A stretch of DNA of 64,000 nucleotides from an uncultured Actinomycetes bacterium (GTDB lineage: Bacteria; Actinomycetota; Acidimicrobiia; Acidimicrobiales; RAAP-2). The position numbers were made by a program, and so were the translations under genes. Location: contig CAIKCI010000032.1 of assembly GCA_903825895.1 (NCBI GenBank), positions 33,725-97,724 on the forward strand, read 5' to 3'. Under the pieces are notes generated by a model, which was not told the DNA's origin, ran no database searches, and saw only the letters and a program-made list of their open reading frames with translations. Within the stretch, counting starts at the first letter, position 1; the number at the start of each line of letters is the position of its first letter. This document shows positions 1 through 8,839 of the stretch, piece by piece.

Positions 1-1
1 G

Positions 2-1372
2 CTGACTGAAGAACTCGCCCGTGAACGATCCTTGATCGTCGATCGGACGTCCTTTGATCTTTTGATGGCCGAGCAGCGAGATCGAGCGCGCGCTGCTGCT
101 CGCACACCACGGGTAGCCGACGAAGATGGGTATCGCTCAATTATTGAGATCGATGGCCCAAGCGAGTTCGTGGGAAGAGTGCTCGATGAACCCACAGTTA
201 CTGCTCACGTGGTCGCAGTATTAGCTGGCGCCGACGGGATCAGCGAAATCTTTTTAGACCGAACCCCGTTTTACGCAGAAGGGGGAGGACAGGTCGGTGA
301 CATCGGCGTCATCTCATCAGATACATCCTCAGCAACAGTCATCGACACCATCGCTCCGCTTCCAGGTCTCCATGCTCACCGATGCCTCGTTGAGGGGGAA
401 TTTTTCGTGGGGCAAGAAGTCACAGCCACGATCGATACCAGACGTCGAGAGGCCATCCGCCGCAACCACACTGCTACGCACTTGCTCCACTGGGCTCTTC
501 GCGAAGTGCTCGGCGACCATGTCCGCCAGCAAGGATCGCTCGTCGATGCAGATCGTCTACGATTCGACTTCTCCCACCACGAAGCACCGAGCCCGGAACA
601 ACTTGATGAGGTAACAAGGCTCGTGAACCGCGAGGTCGTTTCTGGACGAGATGTCGAAACAGCCGAGACCTCGCGAAGTGACGCAGAAAAGATGGGCGCA
701 ATCGCTTTCTTCGGAGATAAGTACGGTGAGAGTGTGCGGGTCGTTAAGGCTGGCGACCATTCGTTGGAGTTCTGTGGCGGCACCCACGTTGAGTCCTTAG
801 GGCAAATTGGCTCACTGCAGGTAGTGGCCGAGGGTTCCATTGGGTCAAATACTCGACGTATCGAGGCAGTGACCGGATTGAAAAGTGTGGAACGCTTCCT
901 CGAGCAGCAAAAGACCTTGGACGCGGTGGGGGCTTCACTGAGAGCGGAGAGCGGTTCGATCATCGAAGCGGTTGATCGCGCCATCAGCCGGACCAAGGAG
1001 ATCGAAAAGGAACGAGATGGGCTGCGCCAAGCGTCACTTGCAGCTGAAGTTGATGGATTGTTAAGCCAAGTAGCAGACGGGGTCGTCATCACCACCGTGG
1101 CGAGCAGACCAGCCGACGACGTTCGCCAACTTGCGGCCACGCTCCAACGGAAAGGGTCGTTACGAGCTGCGATCATCGGAAGCATCGTCGAGGATAAGGT
1201 CGCTGTTGCGGTCGCTACGCAAGAGAGCCTGGATGCTCGGACAATCGTGAAAGCGATCGGCCATCTCATAGCCGGAGGAGGTGGGGGTTCCCCTACGCTT
1301 GCATTGGCTGGCGGAAAGAATCCCAGCGGCTTGAGCGAGGCCCTCTCTGCGGCTCAGGAACTCGTCTCTTGA
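2..1372 (+). CDS. alaS: Alanyl-tRNA synthetase, C-terminal part (5' truncated by window edge)
   Basis: The reading frame is open from the first bases, so the gene begins upstream of the window and only the editing and C-terminal parts are present (about 456 codons). Visible are the second-additional-domain zinc motifs of AlaS: HTATHLLH near nt 467 and FCGGTHV near nt 770, which clear Ser and Gly mischarged to tRNA-Ala. Near the 3' end a glycine-rich GGGGGSPTLALAGG stretch marks the DHHA1-type C-Ala domain. The full enzyme attaches alanine to tRNA-Ala in the cytoplasm. The stop codon is followed directly by ruvX, an order common in bacteria. The TTG at 32 is an internal codon, not a start. Confidence 0.95.
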   Translation: MTEELARERSLIVDRTSFDLLMAEQRDRARAAARTPRVADEDGYRSIIEIDGPSEFVGRVLDEPTVTAHVVAVLAGADGISEIFLDRTPFYAEGGGQVGDIGVISSDTSSATVIDTIAPLPGLHAHRCLVEGEFFVGQEVTATIDTRRREAIRRNHTATHLLHWALREVLGDHVRQQGSLVDADRLRFDFSHHEAPSPEQLDEVTRLVNREVVSGRDVETAETSRSDAEKMGAIAFFGDKYGESVRVVKAGDHSLEFCGGTHVESLGQIGSLQVVAEGSIGSNTRRIEAVTGLKSVERFLEQQKTLDAVGASLRAESGSIIEAVDRAISRTKEIEKERDGLRQASLAAEVDGLLSQVADGVVITTVASRPADDVRQLAATLQRKGSLRAAIIGSIVEDKVAVAVATQESLDARTIVKAIGHLIAGGGGGSPTLALAGGKNPSGLSEALSAAQELVS

Positions 1373-1374
1373 TC

Positions 1375-1806
1375 ATGACGAAGAGTCAGCGAGCCGGACG
1401 GGTCATCGCCGTGGACCTTGGACAGCGCCGGGTCGGCATTTCGATCAGTGACTCAGCTCGAACGATTGCGCTCCCGCGTCCGGCGCTTGAGAATTCAGAA
1501 AAACTGTTGGCTGATCTTCGACTCTTGATCGAAGAAGAAGGGGCCACCGCTGTGGTGATTGGGCATCCCGTTCACCTGAACGGATCGCGGGGACCTTCGG
1601 CCCAAAGCGCAGCGCAGTTCGCTGACCAACTCCGCCTTCTCCTCGATGATCTTGGGATTGAGGTAACAATGCACGACGAACGTCTCACTACAGTTTCGGC
1701 CGCTCGCTCACTTCAGGAGGCCGGGACAACGACTCGTGGACAGCGCGAGCGAATCGATTCAGCGTCGGCTGTGGTGCTGTTGGAGTCGTGGCTGGCATGT
1801 CAGTAG
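1375..1806 (+). CDS. ruvX: RuvX/YqgF, putative pre-16S rRNA nuclease / Holliday junction resolvase family
   Basis: A 143-residue RNase H-fold protein of the YqgF family, whose members process the 5' end of 16S rRNA and were earlier called putative Holliday junction resolvases. Seen are the N-terminal VDLGQRRVGISISD motif with the first catalytic Asp, VVIGHPVHLNGS in the middle, DERLTTVSA, and a final RIDSASAVVLLESWL with the last acidic residue. Length fits the family. The ATG at 1375 starts 2 nt after the alaS stop; an in-frame TTG at 1369 would overlap alaS and cannot be excluded. It is followed by mltG with a short overlap, so co-transcription is likely. Confidence 0.9.
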   Translation: MTKSQRAGRVIAVDLGQRRVGISISDSARTIALPRPALENSEKLLADLRLLIEEEGATAVVIGHPVHLNGSRGPSAQSAAQFADQLRLLLDDLGIEVTMHDERLTTVSAARSLQEAGTTTRGQRERIDSASAVVLLESWLACQ

Positions 1807-2870
1807 CGACGCCACCATCCCACGAGGATGTCCCCGAAGCACCGATCCATCGGCGTCATCGTAGACGTTGGCCATCGTGGCTCCGCTGGGCCTTGCTTGG
1901 CGTCGTCATCGTCTTCCTCGTCGTTTTGACTTGGTATGAGTTCAGTATCCGGCCTCTGGGTGGTCCCGGTGCGCCGGAGACTGTTCAGGTCACCACTGGA
2001 GAGTCTTACAATTCAGCCATCACGTCGCTGCAGGCAAAAGGTGTGGTGGCTCCAGGACCTGCGCTCACGCTCTTCAACGCAATCCATGGAACGCCAACAG
2101 TCCAGCCGGGCTACTACACCATTCCAAAGAATTCAACCTTTCAGGCAATCAATGACATCCTCGGCAATGGCCCTAATACCGCTGCGCTGGTCGTTCCTGC
2201 GGGCTTCACGATCGCAGAAGTTGAGTCGCGTCTGAAAGAAGTAGCAAATCCCACATTCGCCTCTCAGGTGGTCGCAGTGTTCTCGAATGGATCCGTGCAC
2301 TCGCCCTTCGAACCAACTGGATCGACAAATCTTGAAGGCTTGATTGCACCTGGGGTCTACGTCCTCCCTCCGACTGAAACGGCGAATGGGCTCGTTCAAG
2401 CGATGGTCAACAACTACGTAACTATGGCTGCCAAAGCGGGACTTACGCCGACTACGACGAAGAATGGCTTCGACGCATACCAACTGGCCACTACAGCCTC
2501 GGTCGTGGAGAAAGAGGGCTACTACACGGTCAATATGAGCAAAGTAGCTACCGTGATTTACAATCGCATCAACCACAACATTCCACTTCAGATGAATGCA
2601 ACCGTGCTCTATGCCTTGCATCAAGACGGCGGCCCCTTCACGTCGGCAGATTTGAAATATCAGTCCCCGTACAACTCGTATCTCAATCACGGGCTTCCTC
2701 CGACACCTATCTGCGTCCCAAGCCAACAAGCGCTGAACGCCACGATGAATCCCGCCCTCGGACAGTGGTTGTACTTCGTGTTGACGAACAAGAACGGCAC
2801 AATGTCGTTCTCCAATACCTACGCAGAACAATTGGCCAACGAAGCACTCGCTCGATCGAGAGGCCTGTAA
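1797..2870 (+). CDS. mltG: Endolytic murein transglycosylase MltG (YceG-like)
   Basis: A 357-residue inner-membrane lytic transglycosylase thought to cut nascent glycan strands and so set peptidoglycan chain length. A basic cytoplasmic stretch (RRHRRRW) is followed by one membrane segment (about residues 30-50), a LysM-like region, and the YceG domain with the catalytic Glu in ASVVEKEGYY, then IYNRI and a C-terminal SPYNSYLNHGLPPTPI block typical of the family. The ATG at 1797 was chosen; a GTG at 1788 is in frame. Both overlap the ruvX stop. The aroE start follows in a TAATG overlap, so translation is probably coupled. Confidence 0.92.
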   Translation: MSVATPPSHEDVPEAPIHRRHRRRWPSWLRWALLGVVIVFLVVLTWYEFSIRPLGGPGAPETVQVTTGESYNSAITSLQAKGVVAPGPALTLFNAIHGTPTVQPGYYTIPKNSTFQAINDILGNGPNTAALVVPAGFTIAEVESRLKEVANPTFASQVVAVFSNGSVHSPFEPTGSTNLEGLIAPGVYVLPPTETANGLVQAMVNNYVTMAAKAGLTPTTTKNGFDAYQLATTASVVEKEGYYTVNMSKVATVIYNRINHNIPLQMNATVLYALHQDGGPFTSADLKYQSPYNSYLNHGLPPTPICVPSQQALNATMNPALGQWLYFVLTNKNGTMSFSNTYAEQLANEALARSRGL

Positions 2871-3709
2871 TGGCAACTCGGACACCAGAAAATGTTGTGG
2901 GGGTGGTCGGCAGTCCGATTTCGCAGTCGCTGTCGCCGATATTGCACGGAGCTGCCTTTGAAGCCATGGGGCTGAATTGGATAAGTCAGGCCTATGAGAT
3001 TCACTCAGGTGACGGTCGGGAGGTTGTTCGTCTGATGCACGAAGACGGAGTACTGGGGCTTTCTGTCACGATGCCACTGAAGGAAGAAATGGTTCAACTG
3101 GTCGATCGCCTTGGAGACGAAGCACAGCAAATTGGGAGTGTGAACTGTTTGGTGAAGCAAGAAGGCGGTATTTTTGGAACCACTACCGACGGACCAGGCC
3201 TTCTCGCAGCTCTCGAGCGCTCTACAGACCGCACTATTCAGGGTTCGATGGTGGTGATTGCAGGAAGCGGAGGAGCAGCCCGCAGCGTGGCAGCAAGCTT
3301 TGCGGCAGCCGGTGCTCGAGAAGTATGCATCGTTGCTCGGAGTGCCCAACGCTCAGCGATCATTGCGTCGATTGCGGGGATGGTTGGTCGTGTCGGTAAG
3401 GCGGACGATGCACGCACGGCGGATTTCGTCGTGAATACAACGCCCATTGGGATGAAGGGGACAAAAAGCGAGGGCGAGCGGCCGCTTATCGGTGCTGAAT
3501 TACTGAACGCAAATCAGGTGGTGGTTGACCTCATCTACAGCCCAAGAGAGACGCCCTGGCTCCAGGCTGCTCGCGATCAAGGAGCGGTGGCGGTTGGAGG
3601 CCTTGGAATGTTGGTACACCAGGCGGCCTTGGCGATCGAGTTGTGGACGGGGTTTTCGGCGCCGGTTGAAGAGATGTGGTCTGCAGCCGAAGGTGCCGTG
3701 GCGAGCTAA
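2870..3709 (+). CDS. aroE: Shikimate dehydrogenase
   Basis: Reduces 3-dehydroshikimate to shikimate with NADPH in the chorismate pathway, which feeds the trp and menaquinone genes found further on. The 279-residue protein shows the N-terminal substrate motif SPISQSLSPILHGAAF, the catalytic Lys in SVTMPLKEE, a Rossmann glycine motif GSGGAARSV, NTTPIGM, and the terminal GGLGMLVHQAALAIELWTG. The ATG at 2870 shares its A with the mltG TAA; an open frame extends upstream inside mltG but has no family similarity. The gene ends in another TAATG overlap with the next gene. Confidence 0.94.
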   Translation: MATRTPENVVGVVGSPISQSLSPILHGAAFEAMGLNWISQAYEIHSGDGREVVRLMHEDGVLGLSVTMPLKEEMVQLVDRLGDEAQQIGSVNCLVKQEGGIFGTTTDGPGLLAALERSTDRTIQGSMVVIAGSGGAARSVAASFAAAGAREVCIVARSAQRSAIIASIAGMVGRVGKADDARTADFVVNTTPIGMKGTKSEGERPLIGAELLNANQVVVDLIYSPRETPWLQAARDQGAVAVGGLGMLVHQAALAIELWTGFSAPVEEMWSAAEGAVAS

Positions 3710-4848
3710 TGGTATTGATTGACCGCCCAGCGGGATCCACACGACGGAAGGGCGAGAGCGACTGGTCATTGGCGCTTGCCGCAGTCGTGGCTGCGTTCCT
3801 CGGGGTGATCTTTATTTACACCGCCACCCGAACCGGACTTGCCGTCCAGGGATTATCAGGGACTTATTTCCTCAAGCGGCAACTCGTCTTTGATCTCCTT
3901 GGGATTGGTGTGATGCTGACCTTGTGGCGACTCGATTATCGACGGATCGAGCAGATTGCAACGCCACTTTATGTGGTCATGATCGTCCTGTTGTTGGCAG
4001 TGCTGTCCCCCGTGGGGAGCAACGCGCTGGGCGCGCAGCGATGGTTTACTGTTGGACCGCTTCAGGTTCAGCCCTCTGAATTCGCGGTGCTGGCAATTAT
4101 TTTTGCCATCGCCACTTATTGCCAACGTCGGCCAGAAGGACTCACACTGCGCGATGTCTCACGTCTCCTGGTGATGGCCGGGTTCCCAATGTTGCTTATT
4201 CTGGTTCAACCTGACCTTGGCACGGTGATCGTCATGACCGTCGTGTTCATCGTCCTGCTGGCTGCTGCTGGGCTTCCTGCGCGCCTTCTGATCTGGCTCA
4301 TTCTTGCGATCATCCTGGTCGTCGTCATCGCTATTGAGGGTGGATTTCTTTCGAATTACCAGATCCACAGATTGACGAGCTTCTTGAATCAGAATTCAAA
4401 TAACCCAGCCCTGCAACAGTTCATCTATAACGTTAATCAGGCCAAAACTGCAATCGGCTCAGGAGGCGTTCTCGGTTCTGGAATCGGCCACGGCACGGCT
4501 ACAAATCTTGGCTATGTGCCGGAACAACAGACAGACTTTATTTTTACGGCGGTGGGTGAACAGGTTGGTTTTGTCGGTTCAGCGCTCGTCCTTGCGTTGA
4601 TGGGCTTTATTGGTTTTCGTATGATGCGCGCCGCAGTGTTTGCCAAGGATGCTCTTGGACGAGTGACTGCTGCTGGGATTTTTACCTTCTTAGCCTTTAG
4701 CGTTTTCCAGAATGCTGGAATGACCATGGGTGTAATGCCGGTGACCGGAATTCCTTTTCCATTCTTTAGCTACGGCGGATCATCAACCCTGGTGTTTTTC
4801 GCAGCGACCGGAGTTGTCTTGTCGATAGAGGCCCGTCGTGGCGCCTGA
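3709..4848 (+). CDS. RodA/FtsW (SEDS) peptidoglycan polymerase, first copy
   Basis: A 379-residue polytopic membrane protein with about ten hydrophobic segments. The SEDS signature appears as GIGHGTATNLGYVPEQQTDF followed by IFTAVGEQVGFVG, and near the C-terminus as PVTGIPFPFFSYGGSSTL. Members polymerise lipid II glycan strands together with a class B PBP in elongation (RodA) or division (FtsW); the length and lack of an N-terminal extension favour RodA, but no PBP gene lies nearby to decide. The start overlaps aroE by one base. It lies head-on to a second SEDS gene at 5262-6644, with one small gene between. Confidence 0.88.
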   Translation: MVLIDRPAGSTRRKGESDWSLALAAVVAAFLGVIFIYTATRTGLAVQGLSGTYFLKRQLVFDLLGIGVMLTLWRLDYRRIEQIATPLYVVMIVLLLAVLSPVGSNALGAQRWFTVGPLQVQPSEFAVLAIIFAIATYCQRRPEGLTLRDVSRLLVMAGFPMLLILVQPDLGTVIVMTVVFIVLLAAAGLPARLLIWLILAIILVVVIAIEGGFLSNYQIHRLTSFLNQNSNNPALQQFIYNVNQAKTAIGSGGVLGSGIGHGTATNLGYVPEQQTDFIFTAVGEQVGFVGSALVLALMGFIGFRMMRAAVFAKDALGRVTAAGIFTFLAFSVFQNAGMTMGVMPVTGIPFPFFSYGGSSTLVFFAATGVVLSIEARRGA

Positions 4849-5257
4849 CGACTCAACGGTGTTCCGCGTCGCCGATCTCTCAAGCGTCGTGGTGAACCTG
4901 CCCGATACGCATGCCCTCGTGCAACTTAGTGAAGCCGAGGCGCCGTTTCGGACCTTGGAATTTCCCATTGCCCTCACGGACGCAGCAGCGATTATGCACG
5001 CCAAGGAGAGCACCGTGGGGATACGTCCTTCAACACACGAACTCCTCGCTGAGATCATGAACCAAAGCCACACTGAGATCATCGCGTTGAGGATCACCGA
5101 TCGAGTGGACGGTACGCTTCACGGTGAGCTCGATGTCATGTCTGCTCGAGGTCGCTTTACGGTGCAGTGTCGCCCCTCAGATGGGCTGACACTGTGTCTG
5201 CGTCAAACGGTACCCGCACCAATTTTAATCAATGCCGAACTCTTTGAATTGACTTGA
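4838..5257 (+). CDS. Bifunctional nuclease family protein (DUF151/BFN domain)
   Basis: A 139-residue protein matching the BFN/DUF151 family, small proteins of uncertain biological role described as having nuclease activity in plants. Seen are the family hallmarks FPIALTDAAAIMHAKE, a conserved RPSTHELLAEIM block and near the end RPSDGLTLCLRQTVPAPIL. The GTG start lies inside the end of the upstream SEDS gene in another frame, suggesting translational coupling. Only 4 nt separate its stop from the stop of the converging gene, so no terminator fits between them. Assigned from motif order only. Confidence 0.75.
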   Translation: MAPDDSTVFRVADLSSVVVNLPDTHALVQLSEAEAPFRTLEFPIALTDAAAIMHAKESTVGIRPSTHELLAEIMNQSHTEIIALRITDRVDGTLHGELDVMSARGRFTVQCRPSDGLTLCLRQTVPAPILINAELFELT

Positions 5258-5261
5258 GTGC

Positions 5262-6644
5262 CTAGCGTCGAGCGTGGGCGGGTTTTCGTTCGGCGCTGTC
5301 AGTGATCCAATCGGGTCCGGTCTCGTCAGAGATCCGCAACAGGAGCGCGATGACGACGTAGTTGGCGATGAGCGACGACCCCCCTCGGGCAACAAACGGC
5401 AAGGTGATTCCGGTGAAGGGGAGGAGTCGCAAGACACCTGCCATGATGAAAAAGGACTGGAAACCAATGATGATGGTTAGTCCCGTTGCGCAGAGTTTGG
5501 CGAATTCCGATCGAGCACGCTGCGCAATATTGAGTCCTGCTCCGACCATGAGGGCGAAAATGATGATCACAATAGAAGACCCCATGAAGCCCATCTCTTC
5601 ACCAACCGCGGTGAAAATCATGTCCGAGGTCAAAAAGGGAACGTAGAGACCGGCCTGTCCAAGACCGAGCCCGGTTCCTCCTACGCCTCCGGTAGCAAGA
5701 GAATAGTAAGACTGAACCAATTGAAGACCATTTCCCTGCGCGAGGGGCCACGGATTGAGCCAGATGGCAATCCGTTCATTGACTTGGTGGAAGAAGTGGA
5801 TGGCGAGAAACCCTCCAACAGCAAAGAGCACAACACCCAACAGAAGATAGAGAGATCTTCCCGTGGCCACCCAAAGCATGGCGATGAACAAGGTGAAAAG
5901 CAGCATGGCGAAACCGATGTCGTTCTCGGCTCCGAGAACCATCATGGCAAGCCCCCAGGTCGCCAAGACGGGGATCAGAGGTTTGGGATCCAAGACCAGG
6001 CGATTGCCGAAGCGAAGCGTCGAGAGCGAGAGAAGTTCCTTCTTCTGCGTGAAATAGGAGGCGAAGAAGATGACCAGCAGGATCTTGCCGATTTCAACAG
6101 GCTGAAACTGAAGCGTGGTGCCGAAGTGCACCCAGAGCCGGGCGCCGTTGATCGATGTACCCACAATGGGAAAGAGTGGCGAGAGCAGCAAAATGATGGC
6201 GATTACCAGAATGATGTAGCGATAACGATCCAGATCACGAGTCCGACGGACAACAAGCAACGTGAGGGTATAGAGGACCGCACCCAAGATGGTCCACGTT
6301 GCTTGTTGCTGCGCAGCCGGCGGATTCCACCGAACAATCTCGACGTATCCCAAACCGTTCAACAGCGTCGCCAGGGGAAGGAGGACTGGATTGGAGTGGG
6401 GGACGAGCCAGCGATTGACGAGATGGATGCCCATCGTGAGGCAGAGAAGTATGCCGAGGAACGTCACAACATGGGGAGGCAGATGGTTTTTTGACCCAAT
6501 AAAAGTTAGTGAGTAGAGCAGGGCGATGATGATCCAGACCAAGAGCAAGAGCCCCAGCTCAGTCCGTCGACGTGGTTTTGGGATTTTTTGGTAGGGAGGG
6601 AAAAGTACCCGATGGAATTTAACCTTCTCGTCACCCGTCACCAT
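5262..6644 (-). CDS. RodA/FtsW (SEDS) protein, second copy, actinobacterial long type
   Basis: A 460-residue membrane protein of the same superfamily as 3709-4848 but clearly diverged. It has a longer N-terminus with extra hydrophobic segments before the SEDS core, as in the RodA next to serine/threonine kinase and PBP genes in many Actinobacteria. Signatures are NGARLWVHFG, FQPVEIGKILLVIFFASYF, MIFTAVGEEMGFMGS and FTGITLPFVARGGSSLIANY. The usual penicillin-binding partner and the phosphatase/kinase/FHA genes are not adjacent. ATG at 6644 lies exactly 6 nt after a TACGAT hexamer on the minus strand, suggesting a leaderless mRNA. The promoter region is shared with ppk. Confidence 0.88.
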   Translation of the reverse strand: MVTGDEKVKFHRVLFPPYQKIPKPRRRTELGLLLLVWIIIALLYSLTFIGSKNHLPPHVVTFLGILLCLTMGIHLVNRWLVPHSNPVLLPLATLLNGLGYVEIVRWNPPAAQQQATWTILGAVLYTLTLLVVRRTRDLDRYRYIILVIAIILLLSPLFPIVGTSINGARLWVHFGTTLQFQPVEIGKILLVIFFASYFTQKKELLSLSTLRFGNRLVLDPKPLIPVLATWGLAMMVLGAENDIGFAMLLFTLFIAMLWVATGRSLYLLLGVVLFAVGGFLAIHFFHQVNERIAIWLNPWPLAQGNGLQLVQSYYSLATGGVGGTGLGLGQAGLYVPFLTSDMIFTAVGEEMGFMGSSIVIIIFALMVGAGLNIAQRARSEFAKLCATGLTIIIGFQSFFIMAGVLRLLPFTGITLPFVARGGSSLIANYVVIALLLRISDETGPDWITDSAERKPAHARR

Positions 6645-6661
6645 AGAAGTATCGTACTTCT
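6645..6661. promoter_or_regulatory. Palindrome with overlapping divergent -10 elements (SEDS gene / ppk)
   Basis: AGAAGTA-TCG-TACTTCT is a perfect 7-bp inverted repeat in the 59-bp divergent region. Its core reads TACGAT on the minus strand (6651-6656, 6 nt before the ATG at 6644) and TATCGT on the plus strand (6650-6655). It can therefore hold -10 elements for both genes, and its symmetry also suits a protein-binding site. No convincing -35 was seen. The role as promoter or operator is inferred. Confidence 0.5.
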
Positions 6662-6703
6662 CCGGGTATCATGAAAAGGGTTCCCCACCATCAGGAGTCG
6701 TTC

Positions 6704-8839
6704 ATGACCGAAGAAGAAGCCACCTCGCTAGCCCTTACGGGTGCTTTTGCCCAGGTTCCTGAACTCCAAGCCGTAGTGGAATTCGGCGCAGAACGGTTCT
6801 CGAATCGAGAACTTTCCCGGCTGGATTTTGCGGCCCGTCTCCTTGACCTAGCGGAAGACCACGATCAGCCACTCTTGGAGAGGGTCAAGTTTGTAGCGAT
6901 CTTCTCTGGATTGATCGATGAATTCTTTCAGGTGCGAGTCACCGGACTGGAGGATCAAGTTGTCGCAGGAGTGAGGACAAGATCCGCCGACGGACTGAGA
7001 CCTGCTGAGCAACTGGCGGCTATCAGAGAACGTGTTCTTGAACTGTCTTCGCGACAAGATCGCATTTTCTTGGAGGAGCTTGTTCCCGAGTTAGCCAGTG
7101 GAGGTATTCACTTCTCTGATTTTGCTGACCTTGACGCTGACGACCGGGCCTTTCTCGATGATGTTTTCGCTCGGCAAATCTTCCCTGTCCTCACACCACT
7201 GTCTGTTGACCCGGGCCACCCATTTCCTAATATTTCGAACCTTTCATTGAATCTGGCAGTTCAGGTGACGGATCCCACAACAGGTGATGCTCGAATTGCA
7301 CGTCTCAAAGTCCCACCAATTCTTCCTCGATTTGTGGTCATGCCAGATGGGGAACGATTTATCGCTCTAGAGAAGGTCATCGCTGCGCACCTCGACCTGC
7401 TCTTTCCCGAGATGACGGTCGGTATCCCTGAGACCTTCCGGGTAACGCGGAACGTCGACCTCTCACTCGAAGAAGACGAAGCTGATGACCTCCTCGTGGC
7501 TCTTGAAACCGAGCTCCGCCGCCAGCGCTTTGGTCGCTCGGTAAGGCTGGAGCTTTCACACGACGGAACTGAGATCATCCGTAAGTTGTTGATTCATGAA
7601 CTCGAGCTCCCAGACACATCGATTTATCAACGAGAAGCACCTCTCGACTTAGGCGGCTTGTGGGCGCTGCACGCACTGGATCGACCAGACCTTCACGCTC
7701 CACAGTGGATACCTACGACGCCTCCGGATTTCCGGGACGTCGACGGGGAGCCCGCAGACATCTTTGAGGTACTCCGTCATCGAAACGTCTTGGTTCATCA
7801 TCCTTACGAATCATTTTCTGCATCCGTAGAGGCCTTCATTGATCAAGCAGCGAGTGACCCCGATGTACTGGGTATAAAACAAACGCTCTATCGCACCTCG
7901 GGTGACAGTCGTATCGTGGCGGCCCTTGTGCGTGCGGCTGAGTCGGGAAAACAAGTGGCAGCGCTTGTCGAGTTGAAAGCACGGTTTGATGAAGCCGCCA
8001 ATATCAACTGGGCCAAGACCCTTGAAGATGCTGGAGTCCACGTCGTCTACGGGGTCATGGGGTTTAAAACTCACTCAAAAACTGCCTTGGTCTTGCGGCG
8101 TGAAGGCGAACATATTCGGCGCTACTGCCATATTGGAACGGGAAATTATAACTCTAAGACGGCTCGGGGCTATGAAGACTTAGGCCTTTTGTCAGCTGAT
8201 CCTGACCTTTCGGCGGATGTGGGAGACCTCTTCAATTTTCTCACCGGCTTTAGTCGTCAAAGTGTCTTTCGCGAATTGTTGGTGTCTCCAGGATCATTGC
8301 GAGCAGGTCTCATCGAGCAGATTCAGCGAGAGACAAACCGAGGCGAAGACGGAAGCATCCGTATCAAGGCCAACGGTCTCACCGATCCAGAGATGATCGA
8401 CGCGCTCTACAGGGCATCGCAAGCTGGCGTGCCGATCGACCTCTCCATTCGAGGCATGTGCTGCCTTCGACCCGGTATTCCGGGTCTTTCTGACACCATC
8501 ACTGTGCGATCAATTGTTGGTGAGTTTCTTGAGCACTCCAGGATCTATGCCTTTGGTTCACGAACGAGTCCTGATGAGGCCAGGATCTTTATTGGCTCCG
8601 CCGACCCCATGGAGCGAAATCTCGATCGGCGTATTGAGGCGATCACTCCGATTTACGACAACCACCTTAAGGAACGATTGTTGTCACTGTTGGACGAGAC
8701 CTTTAAAGATGACACCAACACCTGGATCTTGGGTCCAGACCGACGTTGGAGGCGCCTTACTGCAACCACAAACTTCAATGTTCAAAGCTTCTTAAAAGAA
8801 GAGGCCTTGAGCGCTGCGAGAAATTCCAAAGAACGTTAA
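6704..8839 (+). CDS. ppk1: Polyphosphate kinase 1
   Basis: Reversibly polymerises the gamma-phosphate of ATP into polyphosphate through a phosphohistidine. The 711-residue protein has the N-terminal NRELSRLDF nucleotide motif, HHPYESF, and the catalytic region with KTHSKTALVLRR (the autophosphorylated His) and RRYCHIGTGNYNSKTARGYE (second conserved His), followed by EDLGLLSADPDLSADVGDLF. Length agrees with PPK1. The ATG at 6704 is preceded by AGGAG at a suitable distance, so it is preferred over the in-frame ATG at 6671. The gene ends in a 4-nt tail-to-tail overlap with the next gene. No ppx was seen nearby. Confidence 0.95.
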   Translation: MTEEEATSLALTGAFAQVPELQAVVEFGAERFSNRELSRLDFAARLLDLAEDHDQPLLERVKFVAIFSGLIDEFFQVRVTGLEDQVVAGVRTRSADGLRPAEQLAAIRERVLELSSRQDRIFLEELVPELASGGIHFSDFADLDADDRAFLDDVFARQIFPVLTPLSVDPGHPFPNISNLSLNLAVQVTDPTTGDARIARLKVPPILPRFVVMPDGERFIALEKVIAAHLDLLFPEMTVGIPETFRVTRNVDLSLEEDEADDLLVALETELRRQRFGRSVRLELSHDGTEIIRKLLIHELELPDTSIYQREAPLDLGGLWALHALDRPDLHAPQWIPTTPPDFRDVDGEPADIFEVLRHRNVLVHHPYESFSASVEAFIDQAASDPDVLGIKQTLYRTSGDSRIVAALVRAAESGKQVAALVELKARFDEAANINWAKTLEDAGVHVVYGVMGFKTHSKTALVLRREGEHIRRYCHIGTGNYNSKTARGYEDLGLLSADPDLSADVGDLFNFLTGFSRQSVFRELLVSPGSLRAGLIEQIQRETNRGEDGSIRIKANGLTDPEMIDALYRASQAGVPIDLSIRGMCCLRPGIPGLSDTITVRSIVGEFLEHSRIYAFGSRTSPDEARIFIGSADPMERNLDRRIEAITPIYDNHLKERLLSLLDETFKDDTNTWILGPDRRWRRLTATTNFNVQSFLKEEALSAARNSKER

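Noticed and set aside
376..1269. 297-codon ORF on the minus strand
   Set aside because: Lies wholly opposite alaS, has a Ser/Arg-rich composition typical of an antisense frame, and no recognisable motif.
2133..2885. 250-codon ORF on the minus strand
   Set aside because: Antisense to mltG, which has clear family motifs; the product is Cys/Arg-rich without pattern.
5721..6494. 257-codon plus-strand ORF rich in Glu, Gln and Asp
   Set aside because: It is the antisense frame of a membrane protein gene (5262-6644), which commonly gives such hydrophilic translations.
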